Assembly (NCBI GenBank): GCA_050694015.1
Contig: JBOGWY010000354.1
Span: forward strand, 1-17,959
Source of the DNA: JBOGWY01 sp050694015
GTDB taxonomy: Bacteria; Actinomycetota; CADDZG01; WHSQ01
DNA length: 17,959 nt
Direction of reading: 5' to 3'
In this document: one piece after another, positions 1-7,690 of the stretch
How the letters are laid out: every line of letters begins with the position of its first letter
Position numbering within the stretch: the first letter of the stretch is position 1
Notes under the pieces: model-generated
What the model was told of the DNA's origin: nothing
What the model saw: the letters and a program-made list of their open reading frames with translations, nothing else
The model's database searches: none
Made by a program: the position numbers and the translations under genes

Positions 1-96
1 GCGTCCCTTCCTGGCGCTGTTTCGAGTGAAACCCGGCTTTGGAGCACCCCCCCGATCGGCGCTTCTCCCGTCGTTGCATGAACGGGCATGTTTCAG

Positions 97-187
97 CGGA
101 GGCGGACGGGAATCGAACCCGCCCACCGGGGTTAGCCGGCGCACCGGTTTTGAAGACCGGGAGGGACACCAGTCCCCATTCGCCTCC
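97..187 (-). tRNA. selC: tRNA-Sec (anticodon TCA)
   Basis: Selenocysteine tRNA, which is charged with serine, converted by SelA using selenophosphate and delivered to in-frame UGA codons by SelB. Read on the minus strand, the acceptor arm GGAGGCG pairs with CGCCTCC. The D arm is a long 6-bp stem with a tight TGGT loop (162-177), a tRNA-Sec hallmark. The anticodon loop is CTTCAAA, with anticodon TCA at 151-153 inside a 5-bp CCGGT/ACCGG stem. A long variable arm (about 124-141) forms a 6-bp stem, and the T arm carries TTCGATT. An 8-base acceptor strand plus a 5-bp T stem fits the bacterial 8/5 architecture, although the eighth acceptor pair is an A-C mismatch. The discriminator is G and CCA is not encoded. 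A TACCAT hexamer at 201-206 (-) is a possible -10 element. No Sec synthesis gene lies inside the window. Confidence 0.95.
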
Positions 188-294
188 TGGTAGGCGTCCG
201 ATGGTACGCAGTCGCGGCGCCACCTTGGACCGGCCCGCTTCGAGGGGCTGCCGACGTACGCTCGCGGGGTTACCACGTCGACGACGGGAGAGCG

Positions 295-2295
295 TTGGAG
301 CCGCTTCGTCGCACCACCGACGATAAGAAGGCGAGGCCCCCCGACAAGGGCCGCCCCGAGCCCACGCCGTGGCGCGTCGAGGGCGAGCGACCCGGGACGC
401 GTCCGGGATCGGGCGACGGCTACCGCCCCTTCGGGCGCAGGTTCTGGTGGATCCTCTTCGCGCTGCTCGCGATCAACTGGCTTTCCGTGTTGTTCTTCCC
501 CGGGGAGCCGGAGCGGATCGAGGTCCCCTACACGGTCTTCTACGAGCAGCTCGACGAGGGCAACGTCAAGGAGATCCGTGCGCGCGGCGAGGACATCCAG
601 GGACAGTTCGAAGAGCCCGTCACCTATCCGGAAGAAGACGGCGAGACTTCGGCGAGTTTCGACACCGTGCGTCCGTCCTTCGCGGACGACAACCTGTACG
701 AGTTGCTAGTTGAACGGGACGTAGTCGTGAGCGCGGAACCACTCGAGGAGCCGCGGTCTCTGCTCGCGACGCTGTTGATCGGTTTCGGCCCGACGCTCCT
801 GCTCGTCGGCCTGTTCGTCTTGCTGATGCGTCGGATGGCGGGGGGCGGAGGTCTCGGTGGTCTCGGACGCTCGCGGGCGAGACTGTTCGACGCGTCCGGC
901 AAACGCACGACGTTCGATGACGTCGCAGGCATCGACGATGCCGAGGAACAGCTCGTCGAGATCGTCGATTTCTTGAAGAACCCGGATCGCTATCGCAAGC
1001 TCGGCGCGGCGATCCCGAAGGGCGTGTTGCTGTCCGGCCCCCCCGGGACGGGCAAGACACTGCTCGCTCGCGCGGTCGCCGGCGAGGCCGACGTCCCGTT
1101 CTTCTCGTTGTCGGCGTCGGAGTTCATCGAGATGATCGTCGGAGTCGGTGCGAGCCGCGTGCGGGACCTCTTCCAGCAGGCGAAGGAGGCGGCCCCATCG
1201 ATCATCTTCATCGACGAACTCGATGCGATCGGGCGCTCGCGCGGTCGTGGCGCGGCGATCGGGGGCCACGACGAGCGCGAGCAGACGCTCAACCAGATCC
1301 TGACCGAGATGGACGGGTTCACCGGTACCGAGGGCGTGATCGTCCTCGCCGCAACGAACCGTCCCGACGTGCTCGACACGGCGCTGTTGCGTCCCGGCCG
1401 TTTCGACCGTCGCGTCGCGGTGAGCCCTCCCGACCAGAAGGGTCGCGAGCACATCCTGGGCGTGCACACGCGCGAAGTGCCGCTGGCGGAGGACGCCGAT
1501 CTCGGCGCGATCGCGGCTTCGGCTCCCGGGATGGTCGGCGCCGACCTCAAGAACCTCGTCAACGAGGCCGCGCTCCTCGCCGCGCGTCGCGACCACGAGA
1601 AGGTCACCTTGTCCGACTTCATGGACGCGCTCGAGAAGGTCGTGCTGGGGGCCGAGCGAAGGATCGTCCTATCGCCAGAAGATCGGCGGCGCACCGCATA
1701 CCACGAAAGTGGCCACGCGGTCCTCGGCATGCTGCAGCCCGGCGCCGACCCCGTACGGAAGGTATCGATCGTTCCGCGCGGCGAGGCCCTCGGCGTCACG
1801 TTCCAGAGCCCGGAGTCGGACCGCTATGGCTACGGAACCGCGTATCTGCGCGGCCGCATCATCGGAGCGCTCGGTGGATACGCGGCGGAAGAGCTCGTCT
1901 ACGGAGACGTCACGACCGGCGCGGAAGCGGATCTCGAGCAGGTCACCCGGATCGCGCGCCAGATGGTCGGTCGGTGGGGGATGTCCGATGCCGTCGGCAA
2001 GGTCTCGGTCCTGCCGCGCCCCGACGACGAAGCTGCACTGTTCCCCGGCTCCCGTCCCGCGTCGGACCGGACCCTGGAGCTCGTCGACGAGGAGGTCCGG
2101 CGGATCGTCGACGAGTGCTACGCGGAAGCGCTCGAGCGCCTCGGCGAGAACCGAGACCGACTCGACCGGCTCGTCGACGCGCTGATGGAGCGCGAGACGC
2201 TCGACGAGGCCGAGATCTACCGGATCGCCGGTATCGACCGGACGCCCGACAAGGAAGAAGCGGAGCTGGCCCCGGCCAAGGAGATCGTCCGCTAG
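295..2295 (+). CDS. ftsH: ATP-dependent zinc metalloprotease FtsH
   Basis: Membrane-anchored AAA+ protease that extracts and degrades membrane and short-lived cytosolic proteins as a hexamer. Order of parts: a proline- and arginine-rich cytosolic N-terminus (1-48), TM1 (about 50-68), an extracytoplasmic domain (about 70-152), TM2 (about 157-178), a Gly-rich linker, the AAA module with Walker A GPPGTGKT (248-255), Walker B IIFIDE (303-308) and an SRH region with arginines 366 and 369, then the M41 peptidase with HESGH (470-474) and a third zinc ligand Asp546. At 666 residues the length is normal. The start is TTG, preceded by GGGAG four bases upstream; no better start precedes TM1. HESGH replaces the commoner HEAGH, which should not affect zinc binding. 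The usual tilS/hpt/folate neighbours are absent, so it may be a second FtsH paralogue (inference). Confidence 0.96.
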   Translation: MEPLRRTTDDKKARPPDKGRPEPTPWRVEGERPGTRPGSGDGYRPFGRRFWWILFALLAINWLSVLFFPGEPERIEVPYTVFYEQLDEGNVKEIRARGEDIQGQFEEPVTYPEEDGETSASFDTVRPSFADDNLYELLVERDVVVSAEPLEEPRSLLATLLIGFGPTLLLVGLFVLLMRRMAGGGGLGGLGRSRARLFDASGKRTTFDDVAGIDDAEEQLVEIVDFLKNPDRYRKLGAAIPKGVLLSGPPGTGKTLLARAVAGEADVPFFSLSASEFIEMIVGVGASRVRDLFQQAKEAAPSIIFIDELDAIGRSRGRGAAIGGHDEREQTLNQILTEMDGFTGTEGVIVLAATNRPDVLDTALLRPGRFDRRVAVSPPDQKGREHILGVHTREVPLAEDADLGAIAASAPGMVGADLKNLVNEAALLAARRDHEKVTLSDFMDALEKVVLGAERRIVLSPEDRRRTAYHESGHAVLGMLQPGADPVRKVSIVPRGEALGVTFQSPESDRYGYGTAYLRGRIIGALGGYAAEELVYGDVTTGAEADLEQVTRIARQMVGRWGMSDAVGKVSVLPRPDDEAALFPGSRPASDRTLELVDEEVRRIVDECYAEALERLGENRDRLDRLVDALMERETLDEAEIYRIAGIDRTPDKEEAELAPAKEIVR

Positions 2296-2445
2296 GCGTC
2301 CCCTCATGCATCCGCGGTACCCAGATGTCCGATTTGTTCTCAGGTGCACTACGTAAGCACATCGTTCGATGGACGCGGACCGCGCCCGAGATGCCTACTA
2401 CCCCAGTGGCCCAGAAAAGTTCCGGACCCTGGGTCGGCTCATAGG

Positions 2446-2454
2446 GAGAGGTGA
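2446..2454 (+). promoter_or_regulatory. Ribosome binding site choosing GTG 2460
   Basis: GAGAGGTGA lies five bases before GTG 2460, good Shine-Dalgarno spacing. The upstream in-frame GTG at 2451 is itself part of this purine-rich stretch and would have essentially no spacer, so 2460 is preferred. A 7-bp imperfect hairpin (GGCCCAG at 2408-2414 with CTGGGTC at 2429-2435) lies just upstream. I see no recognisable riboswitch in the leader between ftsH and this gene. Confidence 0.6.
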
Positions 2455-2459
2455 CTCAG

Positions 2460-4199
2460 GTGGCTACAGCGCTCTACAAGGGGATGCTCCTCGGCAAGTC
2501 TTCCGAGGAAGTCGACCACTCGCAGCGGGTCGCGATGGACCGCACGAGTGCGATCTTCTACGTCATAGGTAGCGCGCTGGCCCTCGCGACCCTGGCCCTC
2601 CCCTCGTGGACCGGCCGCGAGACGACCGAGCTCTTCGTGCTGTGGGGCCTCGCCCTCGTCGACGGACTGTTCGTGTGGGACAAGGCAGGCAAGATCCCGG
2701 TCTGGTTCCACCACGTCAACATCGTTCTGCTCACCTTCATCATCTCCGCCGGCGTCTACCTGAACGGCGCTGCCGGTCCCGCGATCGCGTCGTTCTACCT
2801 CGCGGTCGCCATCTACGCGTTCTTCTTCTTCGGCCGTTGGGCCGCGCTGGTACACGTCGTCCTGATCGGCGCAGGCTACGCCGCCGCGCTCTCGCTCCTC
2901 GGTGGCCCGCTCGGCCTAGCCGAGGCGCGTTGGCTGATGCTCTTCGGGATGATGCTCATGACCGGCGGAGCGGTCGGCTGGTTGGTCGAGCGCATCCGTG
3001 CCCTCGCCGACATGGAGCACGCCCTCAAGGAAGAGTCCGTGCAGGCGCGCGAGGAAGCCGACCGCGCGAACAAGGCGAAGAGCGAGTTCCTCTCCCGCAT
3101 GTCGCACGAGTTGCGCACCCCGCTCAACGCGGTGCTGGGCTTCGCGCAGGTCCTCGAGATGGACGAGCTCGACGACGACCAGTCGGAGTCGGTGCGGCAG
3201 ATCAACAAGGCCGGCACCCACCTTCTCAACCTGATCAACGAGGTGCTCGACCTATCCCGCATCGAGGCGGGGCGTCTGTCGATGTCGATCGAGCCGGTGC
3301 GCTGGCACGACGCGCTCGACGAGTGCCTCACGCTGATGACGCCGCTCGCCGCCGATCGCGGGATCACCCTGCACGCCGATCTCGACGGGACCTCGGTCGA
3401 GTTCCTCCGGGCCGACCACCAGCGTCTGAAGCAGATCCTCCTGAACCTGCTCTCGAACGCAGTCAAGTACAACTCGGAAGAGGGCACGATCATCGTCTCG
3501 GCGAAAGAGGCCGACGCGGGCTTGAGGATCTCCGTCACCGACACGGGTGACGGTATCCCCGCCGACAAGATCAACAGGCTCTTCAACCCGTTCGAGCGTC
3601 TCGAGGCCGACCGCACGACGATCGAGGGCACCGGGCTGGGGCTCGCCCTGACGAAGCGTCTCGTCGAGGCGATGGGCGGCAAGATCGGTGTCGAGAGCGA
3701 GCTCGGCGTAGGCAGCACGTTCTGGATCGAGTTCGAGGCCACCGAGGGCCAGGACAGCGCCGCGGGCCAGCAGCTGCAGCCTGCCGCCCCGATCGAGCTC
3801 GACACGGTCGAAGAGGGCCAGGACCACCGCGTTCTGTACATCGAGGACAACCTCGCGAACCTGCAGTTGCTCCAGCGTCTCTTCGCCGACCGTCCGAACA
3901 TCGAGATGATGAGCGCGATGCAGGGTCAGCTCGGTGTCGAGCTTGCGGTGGAGCACAAGCCGGATCTGATCCTGCTGGACCTGAACCTGCCGGACATCGA
4001 CGGGGATGAGGTCCTCGAGCGTCTGCATCAGGACGATCGCACCAGCAGCATCCCCGTCGTGATGATCACGGCCGACGCGACGCCGGGCCAGGCGCGACGT
4101 CTGATCCAGGCCGGAGCGTTCGACTACCTCACCAAACCGATCGATGTAACGAAGTTCTTCCGAGTCGTCGACCACATCCTCGAGGGAGTAGAAGACTGA
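2460..4199 (+). CDS. Six-TM hybrid sensor histidine kinase with C-terminal receiver
   Basis: Membrane sensor kinase that should autophosphorylate on His and pass phosphate to its own receiver or to the next gene's. Numbering is from GTG 2460. About six hydrophobic segments fill residues 30-177 with little extracytoplasmic loop, so the signal is probably sensed in or at the membrane. A short coiled coil (about 180-205) leads into HisKA with H-box SHELRTP (His216), then HATPase_c with N-box Asn333, DTGDGIP (361-367) and GTGLGL (390-395). A linker and a receiver follow (about 456-575), with acidic pair Glu462/Asp463, phospho-acceptor Asp507, Thr537 and Lys559-Pro. All catalytic residues are present. 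Its TGA overlaps the ATG of the HD-GYP gene by one base, so the two are translationally coupled and probably partners. An alternative GTG at 2451 would add three residues. Confidence 0.93.
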   Translation: MATALYKGMLLGKSSEEVDHSQRVAMDRTSAIFYVIGSALALATLALPSWTGRETTELFVLWGLALVDGLFVWDKAGKIPVWFHHVNIVLLTFIISAGVYLNGAAGPAIASFYLAVAIYAFFFFGRWAALVHVVLIGAGYAAALSLLGGPLGLAEARWLMLFGMMLMTGGAVGWLVERIRALADMEHALKEESVQAREEADRANKAKSEFLSRMSHELRTPLNAVLGFAQVLEMDELDDDQSESVRQINKAGTHLLNLINEVLDLSRIEAGRLSMSIEPVRWHDALDECLTLMTPLAADRGITLHADLDGTSVEFLRADHQRLKQILLNLLSNAVKYNSEEGTIIVSAKEADAGLRISVTDTGDGIPADKINRLFNPFERLEADRTTIEGTGLGLALTKRLVEAMGGKIGVESELGVGSTFWIEFEATEGQDSAAGQQLQPAAPIELDTVEEGQDHRVLYIEDNLANLQLLQRLFADRPNIEMMSAMQGQLGVELAVEHKPDLILLDLNLPDIDGDEVLERLHQDDRTSSIPVVMITADATPGQARRLIQAGAFDYLTKPIDVTKFFRVVDHILEGVED

Positions 4200-5314
4200 T
4201 GGAACACGTCCCCCAGAACGACCACATCCTCATCGTCGACGACGAGCCGGCGAACATCGCAGTGATCGAAGCGATCCTTCGGAAGAACGGATTCTCGAAC
4301 TACACCAGCACGACGGATGCGCGTCAGACGATGACGCTGATCGAGCAGATCGACCCCGACCTGCTGATCCTCGATCTGCAGATGCCGCACATGGACGGCT
4401 TCGAAGTGATGGCGGCGATCGAGGCCGCGAGCACGAACGGCTCTTACTTCCCGGTCCTCGTGATGACGGCGGACGCCACGAAGGAGACGAGGCGTCGCGC
4501 GCTGGCGTCCGGTGCCACGGACTTCCTAACGAAGCCCGTCGACGCGGTCGAGGCCATCCTCCGCGTCAAGATCCTGTTGCAGACCCGCTGGTTGCACCGT
4601 CAGATGGGCAACCAGAACGCGGACCTCGAAGAGACCGTACGCAAGCGCACCGCCGAGCTCGAGGCGGCGAGGATCGAGATCCTCGAGCGTCTGTCGCTCG
4701 TGGCCGAGTTCCGTGACGACACGACGAACGAGCACACCGAGCGCGTCGGCGAGATGGCCGGATTGCTCGCCCGTGCGATGGGTCAGTCCGACGACGAGGT
4801 TCAGCTGATGCGTCGGGCCGCGCCGCTGCACGACATCGGCAAGGTCTACGTGGCCGACGGCATCCTCCTCAAGCCCGACCGTCTCTCCGAAGACGAGTTC
4901 TCGACGATGAAGGCGCACACCGAGGTCGGAGCGAAGATCCTCTCGGGCAGTCAGGTTCCGCTTCTGAAGCTCGCCGAGGAGATCGCGATCAGCCACCACG
5001 AGAAGTGGGACGGTAGCGGCTACCCGAACGGGCTCCAGGGTGAGGAGATCCCGATCTCCGGCCGGATCCTGGCGGTCGTCGACACCTTCGATGCGCTCAC
5101 GCACCAACGGCCCTACAAGCAAGCGTGGACCTTCGAGGCGGCGATCGCCGAGATCAAGGCCCAGGCGGGCAAGCACTTCGATCCCGAGGTCGTGGATGCC
5201 TTCGTCACGGTCATGGACCAGATGACCGCGACGCAGACGTATCCGGTCTCTCACATCACGCTCGTCGACGGCAGGAGCGAAGTGATCGATCTCCAGGATC
5301 AGAGGGCCGGCTAA
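4199..5314 (+). CDS. Response regulator with HD-GYP domain (c-di-GMP phosphodiesterase)
   Basis: Two-domain RpfG-like regulator predicted to hydrolyse cyclic di-GMP when its receiver is phosphorylated. The receiver spans about 8-125 with phospho-acceptor Asp59 and Lys112-Pro. A helical, probably coiled-coil linker (135-170) leads to HD-GYP (about 165-345). All expected metal ligands are visible: His179, His211-Asp212 (HDIGK), His240, His266-His267 and Asp295, and the GYP signature is at 274-276. An intact HD plus GYP argues for active phosphodiesterase rather than a degenerate sensor. The ATG overlaps the stop of the upstream hybrid kinase (TGATG), so the kinase is the likely phosphodonor. 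No DNA-binding domain is present. It is the only recognisable enzymatic output in this signalling cluster, and no GGDEF cyclase is encoded nearby. Confidence 0.95.
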   Translation: MEHVPQNDHILIVDDEPANIAVIEAILRKNGFSNYTSTTDARQTMTLIEQIDPDLLILDLQMPHMDGFEVMAAIEAASTNGSYFPVLVMTADATKETRRRALASGATDFLTKPVDAVEAILRVKILLQTRWLHRQMGNQNADLEETVRKRTAELEAARIEILERLSLVAEFRDDTTNEHTERVGEMAGLLARAMGQSDDEVQLMRRAAPLHDIGKVYVADGILLKPDRLSEDEFSTMKAHTEVGAKILSGSQVPLLKLAEEIAISHHEKWDGSGYPNGLQGEEIPISGRILAVVDTFDALTHQRPYKQAWTFEAAIAEIKAQAGKHFDPEVVDAFVTVMDQMTATQTYPVSHITLVDGRSEVIDLQDQRAG

Positions 5315-5343
5315 GCGCCCCAAGCCCTGCGACTAGTCAGACC

Positions 5344-5362
5344 CCGGGTAGCTATAGCCCGG
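5344..5362 (+). terminator. Weak terminator-like hairpin after HD-GYP gene
   Basis: CCGGGT (5344-5349) pairs with GCCCGG (5357-5362), with a terminal G-T wobble, around the 7-base loop AGCTATA, followed by TTTGCC. The stem is short and the T run only three bases. It lies about 30 bases past the HD-GYP stop and may separate two signalling transcription units. Confidence 0.3.
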
Positions 5363-5422
5363 TTTGCCTATTGAGCGCGGCCGCCCGATTCCCCAGACTT
5401 ACGTCTTAGATGCCGGAATTGT

Positions 5423-5455
5423 CATGCCCTCGCGGCCCAGCCGACCGCGGGCATG
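5423..5455 (+). promoter_or_regulatory. 11-bp leader hairpin just before the RBS of the sensor kinase
   Basis: CATGCCC plus GCGG (5423-5435, with a 2-base TC bulge) pairs exactly with CCGCGGGCATG (5445-5455) around a 9-base loop. The stem ends 6 bases before AGGGGA, the likely ribosome binding site of the kinase starting at 5470. The position suggests an effect on translation initiation or mRNA stability, but it matches no riboswitch class I know, and the absence of a T run argues against a terminator. Confidence 0.4.
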
Positions 5456-5469
5456 CCGGGTAGGGGAAG

Positions 5470-7680
5470 ATGAACGCAGCCGTCGAGTGGGTCGGGTACT
5501 TAAACAACGCGCTCTTCGTCGCGCTCGCGATCGTGGCGACCCAGCAGTGGTCGCGCCAGCGAGCCGAGGCGACTAAGTGGTTCGCGCTGACCTTCGGTGC
5601 GCTCTCCGTATTCGTGATAGCCGGGATGATCACACCCCCCGAGGGTGGAGGGTCGGTCGTCGACCTGATCCGGCGAGCGGAACTCGCCGTCCTTTTCCTG
5701 TTCCCCTATTTCCTGTACCGGTTCATGGGCTCGTTCGTGTACCGGGCGCGCTGGGTGAGGATCCTCGCTCTCCTCCTCACCGGTCTCGTTATCGCGTGGA
5801 CCTTCGTCGTGCCACTCGGGGCCGAGGACGCCGTCGAAGTTCCGGTCGCGTACGTCTTCGCCCTCCTTCTTCAGTGGTCGCTGTTGTCACTGCTGGTCAC
5901 GGTCCGGCTCTGGAATGCCGGGAGGGGGCAGCCGACCGTCGCGCGCCGTCGTATGCGGCTGCTCAGCATGGGCGCCCTGGGGATGACCGCAACACTGGTG
6001 GTCGCAGCGACCGGAAGCGCCGCCCTCGACAACGAGGTGTTCTCTCTGTTCGTAAACCTCCTCGCACTCTCAAGTGTCACTCTCTTCTTCTCCGGCTACG
6101 CGCCGCCCGCGTGGTTGCGGACCGTGTGGCGTCGGAGGGAGTCGGACGCGATGCGTAGCGCGACGTCGGAGTTGATGGGGGCGAGGTCTCGCGAGGAGAT
6201 CAGTCAGCGTCTGTTGCCGCACGTGGTGCAGATCGCCGGTGCGCGCGGGGCAGCGCTCGTGGACAAGACGGGGATCATCATCGGGTCGGAAGGTGTCGAG
6301 CCGGAGATGCTCCGCGAGGTCGCGGCCGCGTCGCCCACAGCCCTAACGCGCGAAACGCACACCCCTCGTCTTCTGATCCTTCCGTTCGAGTTCGGCTCGC
6401 TCGCCCTGTGGGCCAGCGTGTATACGCCGTTCTTCGGTCGTGAGGAGGTCGAGATCGTGCGGGCGCTCGGGGCCCTGACCGACATCGCCCTCGAGCGCTC
6501 GGCACTGCTGGCTCGGGAACGGAAGGCCCGGATGGACCTGGAGCTCGCCAACCTAGAACTCTCGAGTCGCGAGGCTCAGCTGGCCGAGGCCCAGTCGATC
6601 TCGCACATCGGGAGTTGGGAGGTGGATCTCAAGAGCGAGCGGATCCGCTGGTCCGACGAGATGTTCAAGATCATGGGTCTCGATCCGGACGGGACGGAGC
6701 CGACGAACGACCTCTTCCTCAGCATGCTCCATCCCGAGGACCGCGACTATGTAGAGAACTACGCGACACGAGCCATCGAGAGCGGCGAGACGTTCCAGTA
6801 CGAGTGCCGCATAGTCCGTCCCGACGGAACGATCCGCACGATCGATGCCCGCGGCCGCGTGATGCGGTCCGACAACGACGAGCATTCCCGGCTCGTCGGG
6901 ATCGTCCAGGACATCACCGAACGCAAGGAGACCGAGAAGGCCTTGGCCGATGCGTTCTCGCGCGAGAGGCTCTCTCGGATCGGTCTCGAGCGCGCGAACA
7001 GCGAACTCGAGTCGTTCGTCTACACCGTGTCTCACGATCTCAATAGCCCGCTCATCTCTGTGCTGGGCTACCTCGAGCTACTCGAGCAGGACGCGGGGGC
7101 ACAGCTTCCGGACGAAGGTCGTTTCTATGTCGAGCGGATGCGGGCGAGCGCGACCTTCATGCAATCGCTTATCAAGGACCTCCTCGAACTGTCACGGGTT
7201 GGACGGGTGCAGACCGAGCCCGAGGAGGTCGACCTCAACCTCTTGATCGAGGACATCGCGGGCGAGGTGAAGTCGGCGAACCCGGACGTGACGATCCAGA
7301 CGAGCGACATCCCGCCGGTGACGATCAACCCGGTCCGCGCCCGGCAACTGTTCGCGAACCTGATCAACAACGCCGTGAAATACGGGGGCCGCCCCGACGT
7401 TCGTATCCGAGTGACCGCCGAACCGAACTCCAACGGTTTGGTTTCGCTGTCGGTTGCCGATAACGGTCCTGGGATCCCCGAGCCCTACCGCGAGAGGGTC
7501 TTCGGGGTCTTCGAGCGTCTGGAGAACTCGGAAGAGGGGACGGGCATCGGCCTCGCAGTGTGCAAAAGGATCGTAGAGACCAACGGTGGGCAGATCTGGA
7601 TAGCCGATTCGGACGAAGGTACCGATATGCGCCTTACCGTCCCGGCTGCCGATTCCACTTCTATCGGATCAACGAGATGA
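5470..7680 (+). CDS. Seven-TM GAF-PAS sensor histidine kinase
   Basis: Membrane sensor kinase of 736 residues. About seven hydrophobic segments occupy residues 5-212, resembling the 7TM/MASE-like input modules. A divergent GAF-like region (about 227-343), a short coiled coil (345-375) and a PAS fold with PAC tail (about 378-483, ending DITERK) follow. The HisKA H-box is VSHDLNSPL (His522), the SHDL-type H-box common in phytochrome-like kinases. HATPase_c has Asn634, DNGPGIP (664-670) and GTGIGLAV (690-697). No phytochrome chromophore cysteine is evident, so light sensing is not implied. The ATG follows AGGGGA by two bases (short). It has no receiver of its own; the next gene starts 10 bases downstream with an Rcp1-like receiver, its likely phosphate acceptor (inference). 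Confidence 0.92.
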   Translation: MNAAVEWVGYLNNALFVALAIVATQQWSRQRAEATKWFALTFGALSVFVIAGMITPPEGGGSVVDLIRRAELAVLFLFPYFLYRFMGSFVYRARWVRILALLLTGLVIAWTFVVPLGAEDAVEVPVAYVFALLLQWSLLSLLVTVRLWNAGRGQPTVARRRMRLLSMGALGMTATLVVAATGSAALDNEVFSLFVNLLALSSVTLFFSGYAPPAWLRTVWRRRESDAMRSATSELMGARSREEISQRLLPHVVQIAGARGAALVDKTGIIIGSEGVEPEMLREVAAASPTALTRETHTPRLLILPFEFGSLALWASVYTPFFGREEVEIVRALGALTDIALERSALLARERKARMDLELANLELSSREAQLAEAQSISHIGSWEVDLKSERIRWSDEMFKIMGLDPDGTEPTNDLFLSMLHPEDRDYVENYATRAIESGETFQYECRIVRPDGTIRTIDARGRVMRSDNDEHSRLVGIVQDITERKETEKALADAFSRERLSRIGLERANSELESFVYTVSHDLNSPLISVLGYLELLEQDAGAQLPDEGRFYVERMRASATFMQSLIKDLLELSRVGRVQTEPEEVDLNLLIEDIAGEVKSANPDVTIQTSDIPPVTINPVRARQLFANLINNAVKYGGRPDVRIRVTAEPNSNGLVSLSVADNGPGIPEPYRERVFGVFERLENSEEGTGIGLAVCKRIVETNGGQIWIADSDEGTDMRLTVPAADSTSIGSTR

Positions 7681-7690
7681 TGGGACCACG

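Noticed and set aside
1..89. Open minus-strand frame from ATG 89 to the window edge, downstream of tRNA-Sec
   Set aside because: Only 29 codons are visible, without a Shine-Dalgarno or recognised motif. It does not resemble the start of SelA, SelB or SelD as I know them.
39..326. Plus-strand 95-residue frame at the left end
   Set aside because: It runs through the tRNA-Sec gene on the opposite strand and is Arg/Pro-rich with no support.
706..1596. Long minus-strand open frame (296 residues) opposite ftsH
   Set aside because: It lies wholly inside a clear ftsH gene; the translation is Arg/Asp/Glu/His-rich without domains, a typical high-GC antisense shadow.
2296..2459. Possible c-di-GMP riboswitch in the leader of the hybrid kinase (and in 5315-5469)
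   Set aside because: I looked because of the HD-GYP gene, but neither leader shows the conserved core of the known c-di-GMP riboswitches that I can recognise.
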